A DNA stretch of 6,756 nucleotides from CAYPYS01 sp964445715 (GTDB lineage: Bacteria; Omnitrophota; Gorgyraeia; Gorgyraeales; Gorgyraeaceae): contig CAYULJ010000093.1 in assembly GCA_964445715.1 (NCBI GenBank), positions 1 to 6,756 on the forward strand, written 5' to 3'. A program made the position numbers and the translations under genes. Below are positions 1-4,525 of this stretch, piece by piece; position 1 is the stretch's first letter; every line of letters begins with the position of its first letter. The notes under the pieces are model-generated. The model had not been told where the DNA came from. It was given only the letters and a program-made list of their open reading frames with translations, and ran no database searches.

Positions 1-2
1 TG

Positions 3-638
3 GAGGAGATGCAAAGAGAAAATGACCTTATATTAAAAAAATACGAAGAGATATCTCAGGTTAATATGGAGATTCAGAAATATTATATTGATACCATAAA
101 CGCCCTGGTGCGGGCGATCGACGCAAAAGATCACTACACCCAAAATCATTCCATAAATGTGTGCGGGGTTGCCGGGATAATCGCAGAAAAAATGGGCCTT
201 GAGCCAAAACGAATAGAAGCCATTAAAAATGCCTGCAAGCTGCACGACATAGGCAAGATCGGAGTAAAAGACAGCATACTCCTGAAGCCCGGCAAGCTCA
301 CGCTTGAGGAATGGGAAGAAATTAAAAAACACCCTATATTAGGTTCGGAAATAATAAAGCCTTTGAAATTCCTGACCGACGTCGCAAAGTTAGTCAGGCA
401 GGACCACGAAAGATGGGACGGCAAAGGCTATCCGGACGGATTAAAAAAAGAAGAGATCGATCTTGGCGCGCGCATAATAGCGCTGGCTGATTCATACGAC
501 GCAATGATCACAGGAAGGGTGTACCGAAAAAAACCTCTCACTAAAGCCGAAGCCATTGAAGAAATAAAAAGGTGCACTGGTTCTCAATTCGACCCAAAGG
601 TCGTCAAAATCTTCCTCCAAACTATCTCCAAAAAATAG
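3..638 (+). CDS. HD-GYP domain protein, C-terminal part (5' end outside window)
   Basis: This is probably a cyclic-di-GMP (or related dinucleotide) phosphodiesterase of the HD-GYP family. The reading frame is open to the window edge, and the first ATG (9) has a GGAGGA only one base before it, too close to act as its ribosome site, so the true start is likely upstream. Numbering from that Met: residues 1-30 look like a coiled-coil linker from a missing sensory domain; AIDAKD (36-41) opens the HD-GYP fold; HDIGK is at 79-83, His109 lies in KKHPILGSEI, the GYP motif DGKGYP is at 137-142, and ALADSYDAM is at 159-166. The usual HHE before the GYP motif reads DHE (132-134), so the first metal-binding His is Asp; acidic residues occur here in some relatives, so activity is not excluded. 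It converges on the minus-strand pair downstream. Family assignment is secure; substrate and full domain architecture are not visible. Confidence 0.93.
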   Translation, partial: EEMQRENDLILKKYEEISQVNMEIQKYYIDTINALVRAIDAKDHYTQNHSINVCGVAGIIAEKMGLEPKRIEAIKNACKLHDIGKIGVKDSILLKPGKLTLEEWEEIKKHPILGSEIIKPLKFLTDVAKLVRQDHERWDGKGYPDGLKKEEIDLGARIIALADSYDAMITGRVYRKKPLTKAEAIEEIKRCTGSQFDPKVVKIFLQTISKK

Positions 639-652
639 CCCTCATATATAAC

Positions 653-695
653 CCTTAAGTTTACACTTTAACATTGTTAAAGTGTAAACTTAAGG
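653..695. repeat. Interspersed palindrome, copy 1
   Basis: This is a perfect palindrome with 21-base arms around a single central T (674). The left core arm reads CTTAAGTTTACACTTTAACA. It lies between the convergent HD-GYP gene and the minus-strand secreted-protein gene, and on the minus strand it supplies the last Pro codon (695-693) and the TAA stop (692-690) of the latter. It could fold as a long AU-rich hairpin in either transcript. No T-run follows on either side, so it is not a classical intrinsic terminator, although the position between convergent genes would suit one. Confidence 0.95.
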
Positions 696-1004
696 AGCGA
701 AACTTACTAAATCCTGAAATGTTTTTATTTCTTCCTCTGCCCTGACAACGACATCCTTTGCTTTTTGAATTAAATCCGCATGTTTTTCAACTAATTGCGA
801 ACTAGCCTCTATTACATCTAATAATTCTCTTAACACGGCTACTGTATCATTAAGGGCAGGGATAGTCCCGGGTACGGCTCCTGCCGGAGACCACACCTGA
901 TCGATAGTTGCATTTTGGGGAGGCTGAGGTTGATCCTCCTGGGCGATGGCTAATGGCACGAGGAGAAACAAAACAACAAACAAAAACACTGCTATCCTTT
1001 TCAT
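690..1004 (-). CDS. Small secreted protein of unknown function
   Basis: This 104-residue protein is exported. It has an N-terminal signal peptide (Lys-Arg at 2-3, hydrophobic core about 4-20, probable signal peptidase I site after Ala21 in LAIA). A Gln/Pro/Ala-rich stretch (22-50) follows, then a mostly helical, charged amphipathic region (51-101) that could form a coiled coil. There is no cysteine, so it is not a lipoprotein. The start is supported by AAAGGA eight or so bases upstream. It is the second gene of a minus-strand pair, 33 bases after the CC-motif peptide. The stop codon and final Pro lie in palindrome copy 1, giving the ending Ala-Pro-stop that also occurs at two other genes in the window. 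I do not recognise the family. A periplasmic helical role, for example as a binding or sensor partner, is only a guess. Confidence 0.8.
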   Translation of the reverse strand: MKRIAVFLFVVLFLLVPLAIAQEDQPQPPQNATIDQVWSPAGAVPGTIPALNDTVAVLRELLDVIEASSQLVEKHADLIQKAKDVVVRAEEEIKTFQDLVSFAP

Positions 1005-1037
1005 GATAGATTTCCTTTCTAAATAGTAATAAAAATA

Positions 1038-1154
1038 TTATTTTTTGATTTTCTTCAAAATTACCACTAACAATATTACATTGAGAAACAATAACCCTAA
1101 CATCAAATACGGCGGACCACCCGCAGCTGAACCAAAAGGACAACAAGGACCCAT
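1038..1154 (-). CDS. 38-residue membrane peptide with N-terminal CC motif
   Basis: This short open frame is supported by a strong ribosome site (AAAGGGGGG ending about five bases before the ATG at 1154) and by a well-formed promoter 28 bases further upstream. The peptide begins MGPCCPFGSAAGGPPY, continues with one hydrophobic helix (about residues 17-33) and ends in a lysine-rich tail (KKIKK) before TAA at 1040-1038. The tail suggests an N-out, C-in single-pass topology with the vicinal Cys4-Cys5 on the outer face, but topology is inferred. Vicinal cysteines can bind soft metals or As(III), and the ArsR-family protein across the divergent region also has a CC pair; a link is speculative. It is the first gene of the minus-strand operon. 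The composition is not random and the context is good, but no family is recognised. Confidence 0.7.
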   Translation of the reverse strand: MGPCCPFGSAAGGPPYLMLGLLFLNVILLVVILKKIKK

Positions 1155-1181
1155 GACACCCCCCTTTCTATTCTTAGGGAA

Positions 1182-1210
1182 ATATTACCACGCATGCCAA
1201 GTAAATTCAA
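1182..1210 (-). promoter_or_regulatory. Sigma70-type promoter for the minus-strand operon
   Basis: Read on the minus strand, a -35 box TTGAAT (1210-1205) and a -10 box TAATAT (1187-1182) are separated by exactly 17 bases, and TGG directly precedes the -10 box as in extended -10 promoters. Predicted transcription would start near 1175, leaving a leader of about 20 bases before the peptide start at 1154. Palindrome copy 2 ends only three bases upstream of the -35 box. Confidence 0.65.
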
Positions 1211-1213
1211 GCT

Positions 1214-1248
1214 AACTTTACACTTTAACATTGTTGAAGTGTAAAGTT
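1214..1248. repeat. Interspersed palindrome, copy 2 (shortened variant)
   Basis: This copy has 17-base arms around a central T (1231) and matches the inner part of the other copies, but the outer CTTAAG ends are lost or altered. One pair is T1226 with G1236, which is a U-G wobble in RNA. Relative to copy 1, the G:C pair at element positions 6/36 is replaced by C1216:G1246, a double change that keeps pairing. It sits just upstream of the minus-strand promoter, within the divergent intergenic region. Confidence 0.88.
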
Positions 1249-1249
1249 G

Positions 1250-1323
1250 TTCTCGACAAGCTCGAACAATATTCTTCGAGCGAGCACTTCGCTTCGCTCA
1301 GCATAAACTCCGCAAGTCGAGAA
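1250..1323. repeat. Nested inverted repeats in the divergent intergenic region
   Basis: Three inverted pairs are packed here. TTCTCGAC (1250-1257) pairs with GTCGAGAA (1316-1323). GCTCGAA (1260-1266) pairs with TTCGAGC (1275-1281) around an 8-base loop. GAGCGA (1278-1283) pairs with TCGCTC (1294-1299). The second and third overlap and so exclude each other. The segment is more GC-rich than its surroundings and contains TTCGCTCAGC-like sequence of the kind seen in dispersed intergenic repeats of many genomes. It could be a dispersed repeat or a leader RNA structure. Only one copy is present here, so its repetitive nature is inference. Confidence 0.45.
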
Positions 1324-1339
1324 GCTAAATATTTTCTCC

Positions 1340-1371
1340 TTGACATATTTGCCTATATGTGCAAATATGCT
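1340..1371 (+). promoter_or_regulatory. Operator-promoter of the ArsR-led operon
   Basis: A perfect 9-base inverted repeat, CATATTTGC (1344-1352) and GCAAATATG (1361-1369) with an 8-base spacer, has the size and AT-rich form of ArsR/SmtB-family operators. It overlaps a consensus -35 box TTGACA (1340-1345). Possible -10 boxes are AAATAT (1363-1368, spacing 17) or TATGCT (1366-1371, spacing 20), both inside the right half of the repeat. A repressor bound here would block polymerase, which fits autoregulation by the gene starting at 1392. The start of that gene has GAGG (1383-1386) as its ribosome site. Confidence 0.75.
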
Positions 1372-1391
1372 AATAGATAAAAGAGGATGAC

Positions 1392-1712
1392 ATGGAATTC
1401 AAAAATAGCTGTATGAAAAAAATAAGGGCGCTGGCAGATGAAAGCAGATTAAAAATTATAAGAATGCTGATCAAGGAACCTTCTTGCGTAAACCATATAT
1501 CAAAAAAGCTCGAGCTTAAACATTACAATGTCTCCAAGCATCTCAAGATACTTGAGCACGTCGGCCTCATCTCTCATAAAAAACAAGGCCAAAAACGCGT
1601 TTACTCATTGACCACTACTGTATCAAAAAATCTTAACATAGATAAAGACAAACTTACCCTCCCCTGTTGCAGCTTTGACTTTAATAAACTAAGGGAAGTG
1701 AAAAATGACTGA
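1392..1712 (+). CDS. ArsR/SmtB-family metal(loid)-responsive repressor
   Basis: This is a 106-residue winged-helix transcription factor that probably represses its own operon and releases DNA on binding a metal, metalloid or thiol-reactive ligand. The order is typical: LADESRLKIIRML (14-26), first helix-turn-helix segment (about 32-45), recognition helix HYNVSKHLKILEHVGLI (44-60), and wing residues (61-73) ending VYSL. The classic ArsR ELCVCEL motif is replaced by EPSCVNHI with one Cys (32). Other cysteines are Cys7 and the vicinal pair Cys92-Cys93 in LPCCSFDF near the C-terminus. A C-terminal CC pair like this is, from memory, seen in ArsR relatives beside DGC-domain genes; the inducer is unknown. 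The gene overlaps the next one by eight bases (ATGACTGA), which indicates translational coupling. Family call is firm; ligand is not determined. Confidence 0.92.
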   Translation: MEFKNSCMKKIRALADESRLKIIRMLIKEPSCVNHISKKLELKHYNVSKHLKILEHVGLISHKKQGQKRVYSLTTTVSKNLNIDKDKLTLPCCSFDFNKLREVKND

Positions 1713-2175
1713 TAAGATCGCCGTAATGCCATGTAACGGGGTAGGTCGCGTAGTATCGACCATAACGAGAGAATCAGCCTATAAAATACAATCGTTGCGG
1801 CCGAATAAAACTATACTCGTAAGCTCGCCCGACCTGGCAGTCGATAACCCAACAGTCCTTTCTGTCGCAAAAAAATACCCACTTATAGTAATCGATGGCT
1901 GCAAACCCAAATGCGGGACTAATATTTTAGAATCAAAAGGCATAAAGCCTGCCTTTGTAATCTATGCCCCTAATGTATGCGCGGATAAAAAAATCTCTAT
2001 TGCAGGCGAAACCCGCGTGAAACTCGGCAAAAAAGGGCAGCGCCTGATTGATGCAATAGCAGAAATAGCAATCAATGTCATAGATGAGATCCTCGTCGGC
2101 AAAAGTCCAATGTCACAAAAAAATATGTCAAAAAAGGCCTATGTAGATAACGAAGAGGTATTAAGCCGTCTTTAA
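1705..2175 (+). CDS. DGC-domain protein (putative zinc/metal-binding)
   Basis: This 156-residue cytoplasmic protein belongs to the DGC-domain family (named for its Asp-Gly-Cys motif), commonly annotated as putative zinc-binding; the biochemical role of the family is not established. Visible features are MPCNGVGRV with Cys10, an ITRESAYKI helix (20-28), a parallel-fold-like stretch ending IVIDGCKPKCG with the DGCxxxC motif at 64-70, Cys92 in NVCADKK, and LGKKG (108-112) before a helical end. The tail after about residue 134 is polar and probably flexible. Cys10, Cys66, Cys70 and Cys92 could form one thiol site. The ribosome site is AGGGA (1692-1696). It overlaps the repressor gene and is followed after four bases by a paralogue, so the pair is likely made together. 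Metal binding is inferred from the motif. Confidence 0.85.
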   Translation: MTDKIAVMPCNGVGRVVSTITRESAYKIQSLRPNKTILVSSPDLAVDNPTVLSVAKKYPLIVIDGCKPKCGTNILESKGIKPAFVIYAPNVCADKKISIAGETRVKLGKKGQRLIDAIAEIAINVIDEILVGKSPMSQKNMSKKAYVDNEEVLSRL

Positions 2176-2179
2176 TTTT

Positions 2180-2590
2180 ATGCCTGAAAAAATTTGCATA
2201 CTACCCAGCTCTGAACTTAATACTGTCTACGGAAAGATCGGAAGACAGGCCAGCTACATCATATGCGAAGAACTCCTGCATGGTAAAATAGTCCTGGGAT
2301 GCATGCCGGCCTTATTCTCTGGGGTACAGGAAGACATCGACTTTATAACTGACTATCCCGTTGTCACCCTGGAAGGGCATTCCATGCATCACGCTGCAAA
2401 ACTTGTAAAAAAATATTCGCAAAAGGTGGACTTCGAAATCGATATAGAAAAACTATTAAAGGATAACTGCATAGACGCATCGGATTCCAGCGCAGAAAAA
2501 CTCGGCCCAAACGGCAAAAAAGCCGTAAAGTTTCTATCTGAACGCGTGGTAAGCCTCTTAAGTTTACACTTTAACATTGTTAAAGTGTAA
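2180..2590 (+). CDS. Degenerate DGC-like paralogue with Cys-to-His changes
   Basis: This 136-residue protein aligns with the preceding DGC protein along most of its length: GKIGRQASYIICEEL (18-32) matches the TITRESAYKI region, YPVVTLEGHSMHHA (59-72) sits where YPLIVIDGCKPKCG is, NCIDAS (96-101) matches VCADKK, and LGPNG (108-112) matches LGKKG. The key residues differ: Cys10 becomes Ser10, Asp64 becomes Glu65, Cys66 becomes His67 and Cys70 becomes His71, while Cys97 is kept and a new Cys41 appears in LGCMPA. It may be a subunit with an altered metal site or a non-binding partner. There is no clear ribosome site, so translation probably couples to the upstream stop four bases away. Residues 126-136 and the stop codon are encoded by palindrome copy 3, so the native C-terminus may have been replaced. 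Confidence 0.78.
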   Translation: MPEKICILPSSELNTVYGKIGRQASYIICEELLHGKIVLGCMPALFSGVQEDIDFITDYPVVTLEGHSMHHAAKLVKKYSQKVDFEIDIEKLLKDNCIDASDSSAEKLGPNGKKAVKFLSERVVSLLSLHFNIVKV

Positions 2591-2597
2591 ACTTAAG
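2557..2597. repeat. Interspersed palindrome, copy 3
   Basis: This perfect 41-base palindrome has 20-base arms, a central T (2577), and the same sequence as the core of copy 1. It overlaps the 3' end of the degenerate DGC gene: it encodes the last eleven residues and the TAA stop at 2588-2590. It ends 24 bases before the aquaporin start. In the operon mRNA it would form a long hairpin at the gene junction. A frame open from TTG (2577) runs from its centre into the aquaporin gene but is unlikely to be used. Confidence 0.95.
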
Positions 2598-2621
2598 CGA
2601 GTCGAGAAATTAGAAGAAAAT

Positions 2622-3440
2622 ATGAGAAAGAATCTTTGCAATTTCTTTGGCGAATTCTTTGGAACGTTTTTGCTTGTATTTTTTGGATGCAGCACAGTAG
2701 CGGTAAGCGTATTATTTGACGCACACACAGGCCTGTTTCAAATCGCTGCAGTCTGGGGGATAGCCGTAACCCTGGCCATCTACGCCACGCGCCATCTCTC
2801 TTGCGCGCATATTAATCCCGCTGTAAGCATAGCCATGGTCTTCGCCCGACGTATGCATATAAGAAAACTACCCATGTATCTCCTAGCCCAATTTGTCGGC
2901 GCTTTTCTAGCAGGCGCTCTTGTTTATTTATTGTTCTCTGACTCTATTAACAGTTTCGAATTAGCTCACAACATCATCCGAGGTCATGGTAATTCGACAA
3001 GCACTGCTATGATATTTGGAGAATATTTTCCAAACCCATCCTCGCCTTCCATCTGCTCAGTTTCAATCCTCAACGCTTTTTTTGCCGAAGCGCTCGGCAC
3101 CTTTTTGCTGGTCTCTATAATTTTTCTTTTGACAGAAGGCTGCAATGTAGGAAAACCCAGTAGTGACTTTGCGCCAGTATTAATAGGCACAACAGTTGCC
3201 GCCATTATAAGCATACTCGCCCCCTTGACCCAGGCAGGCATAAACCCTGCGCGCGATTTTGGACCGCGTTTATTTTCTTATTTAGCCGGATGGAAATCCA
3301 TAGCCATACCCGGGCCAAAAGGCGGATTCTTTACAGTCTATGTCCTTGGCCCTGTTTCAGGGGGAATTTTGGCGGCTTTTGTCTTTACCAAAATAATCTC
3401 TCCGCTTCTGTCCTCAAAAAGCAAGAGTTCGACTTGCTAA
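2622..3440 (+). CDS. MIP-family channel, GlpF-type aquaglyceroporin
   Basis: This 272-residue inner-membrane channel should pass water and small neutral solutes such as glycerol; homologues in arsenic operons (AqpS type) pass arsenite or methylated arsenicals. Both pore motifs are present: HINPAVSIA with Asn65-Pro66-Ala67 and GINPARDFGPRLF with Asn208-Pro209-Ala210, plus the filter Arg211 and the GlpF-typical Asp212. By my alignment, Trp45 matches GlpF Trp48, while GlpF Gly191 and Phe200 correspond to Ile196 and Ala205, giving a non-standard selectivity filter. Six helices and two half-helices are visible. I chose ATG 2622, giving MRKNLCNFFGEFFG; it has an AGAAG-like weak ribosome site. A longer frame from TTG 2577 would add 15 residues, seven of them encoded by the palindrome. 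Its position in an ArsR-led operon supports a metalloid role, but glycerol or another solute is possible. Confidence 0.9.
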   Translation: MRKNLCNFFGEFFGTFLLVFFGCSTVAVSVLFDAHTGLFQIAAVWGIAVTLAIYATRHLSCAHINPAVSIAMVFARRMHIRKLPMYLLAQFVGAFLAGALVYLLFSDSINSFELAHNIIRGHGNSTSTAMIFGEYFPNPSSPSICSVSILNAFFAEALGTFLLVSIIFLLTEGCNVGKPSSDFAPVLIGTTVAAIISILAPLTQAGINPARDFGPRLFSYLAGWKSIAIPGPKGGFFTVYVLGPVSGGILAAFVFTKIISPLLSSKSKSSTC

Positions 3441-3445
3441 TTTCC

Positions 3446-3474
3446 TTGCAGTTTCCCCTTCTATATGTTATTTT
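3446..3474 (+). promoter_or_regulatory. Possible weak internal promoter before the binding-protein gene
   Basis: TTGCAG (3446-3451) and TATTTT (3469-3474) are 17 bases apart, in the 55-base gap between the channel gene and the binding-protein gene. This gap is the longest between plus-strand coding regions that lacks a palindrome copy. The boxes are imperfect and the region is AT-rich, so chance is a real alternative. It could give the transporter genes separate expression. Confidence 0.3.
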
Positions 3475-3495
3475 ATCAAAAAGGTTTGGGGCGTA

Positions 3496-4461
3496 ATGTT
3501 TTCAAAAAATATTTTAAAGATTCTATCTGTGATATTGGGGATTTTTTTAACGGCGTCTCTTCTGTATGCCGAGAATAAAAAACTCACCATATTCTACGCA
3601 GCCAACCTGATAAGCTCAATGAATGAACTGACCGAAGAATTTGAAAAACTTTATCCTTATACGGAGCTGATCGCGGAATCCAGCGGCTCCATATTGGCTG
3701 TTAGAAAGATTACAGAGCTAAATAGAAGCGCGGATATGCTATTTGTCGCGGATTATAAACTAATAGACGAGATGCTTGCGCCAGATTACGCTGAGTGGGG
3801 CATAATGCTTTACAGAGACCCTATGGTCATCGCATTCACCGATAAAAGCCGCTATACGAACGAGATAAATCCCGAAAACTGGTACAAAATCTTGATGCGT
3901 CCGGAAGTTACCTATGGCTATGCAAACCCTGATCTGGCTCCGGTCGGTTATCGCGCGCTCATGACATGGCAACTCGCGGACCTCTATTACAACGATAAGA
4001 TAAAAAATAAAACTATTTACGCGACTCTTAAGGAAAAATGCCTTGAGGATTACGTGCGCCCTGATGTATCAGAACTCATACCTACGCTTGAGTCAATGGC
4101 ACTCGACTATCTATTTGTCTATAGATCCACGGCTGAGCAGCATAATCTAAAATTTATCAGCCTGCCCGACGAAATAAACCTCGGCGATGAAAAGCTTTCT
4201 GAGCTCTACAGAAAATCAATCGTAACAATAACTAATAAACGCGGAGAAAAACAGAAAATCTACGGCAAACCCATTGTCTTTGCATTCACCATATTGAAAA
4301 ATGCAAAAAATAAAGAATCAGCCCTAGATTTTGCGCGCCTCCTTTTTAGCGAGCAAGGCCAGGCCATAATGAAACGAAACTTCCAGCGACTCATAATTCC
4401 TGCGCCTGCCATGCACAAAGAAAATATACCCGAGGCGCTCAAAGCATTCATTGCCCCTTAA
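3496..4461 (+). CDS. WtpA/ModA-type oxyanion-binding protein of an ABC transporter
   Basis: This 321-residue periplasmic solute-binding protein has a signal peptide at about 1-25 (cleavage near LLYA, no lipobox). The mature sequence follows the tungstate/molybdate-binding WtpA family through its length: TIFYAANLISSMNELTEEFE (31-50), ESSGSILAVRKITEL (61-75), ADMLFVADYKLI (79-90), NPENWYKILMRPEV (125-138), NPDLAPVGYRALM (144-156), LESMALDYLFVYRSTAEQH (198-216), LPDEINLG (223-230) and YGKPIVFAFTI (256-266). Two positions stand out. In characterised archaeal members an Asp and a Glu complete an octahedral oxyanion site; here the aligned residues appear to be Ala148 (LAPVGYR) and Val208 (FVYRS). 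The oxyanion loops with Ser40-Ser41 and Ser63-Ser65 remain. The ligand may therefore be a different or tetrahedral oxyanion. It partners the permease and ATPase downstream. The family is clear; the substrate is not. Confidence 0.88.
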   Translation: MFSKNILKILSVILGIFLTASLLYAENKKLTIFYAANLISSMNELTEEFEKLYPYTELIAESSGSILAVRKITELNRSADMLFVADYKLIDEMLAPDYAEWGIMLYRDPMVIAFTDKSRYTNEINPENWYKILMRPEVTYGYANPDLAPVGYRALMTWQLADLYYNDKIKNKTIYATLKEKCLEDYVRPDVSELIPTLESMALDYLFVYRSTAEQHNLKFISLPDEINLGDEKLSELYRKSIVTITNKRGEKQKIYGKPIVFAFTILKNAKNKESALDFARLLFSEQGQAIMKRNFQRLIIPAPAMHKENIPEALKAFIAP

Positions 4462-4469
4462 GTTCATAC

Positions 4470-4510
4470 CTTAAGTTTACACTTTAACAATGTTAAAGTG
4501 TAAACTTAAG
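4470..4510. repeat. Interspersed palindrome, copy 4 (inverted), with a half-end duplicate upstream
   Basis: This perfect 41-base palindrome has the same arms as copies 1 and 3 but a central A (4490) instead of T, so it is inserted in the opposite orientation. Thirteen bases upstream the element end CCTTAAGTT occurs a second time (4456-4464 versus 4469-4477), and that partial copy supplies the last Pro codon and the TAA stop of the binding-protein gene. The palindrome ends 15 bases before the permease start, just upstream of its ribosome site GGAAAG. The central ATG is in frame with the permease but has no ribosome site. Confidence 0.94.
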
Positions 4511-4525
4511 AGTCTGGAAAGACCC

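Noticed and set aside
653..695. Classical rho-independent terminator between the convergent genes
   Set aside because: The hairpin is long but AU-rich and has no T-run on either side. The same element also occurs inside an operon and near a promoter.
850..1146. 98-residue minus-strand frame overlapping the secreted-protein gene
   Set aside because: It overlaps two better-supported genes in other frames, has no family-like features, and its hydropathy and composition look like a frame shadow.
2577..2621. In-frame 15-codon N-terminal extension of the aquaporin starting at TTG in palindrome copy 3
   Set aside because: There is no ribosome site upstream, the start would lie in the hairpin centre, and ATG 2622 gives the normal family N-terminus.
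3420..3438. Terminator hairpin AGCAAG/CTTGCT at the end of the aquaporin gene
   Set aside because: The stem is only six base pairs, lies within the coding end, and is followed by AATTTCC and not a T-run; too weak to support.
4490..4525. In-frame ATG in the centre of palindrome copy 4 extending the permease by twelve residues
   Set aside because: It begins with the same MLKCKLK peptide as the frame from copy 3, so it is a by-product of the repeat; GGAAAG supports ATG 4526.
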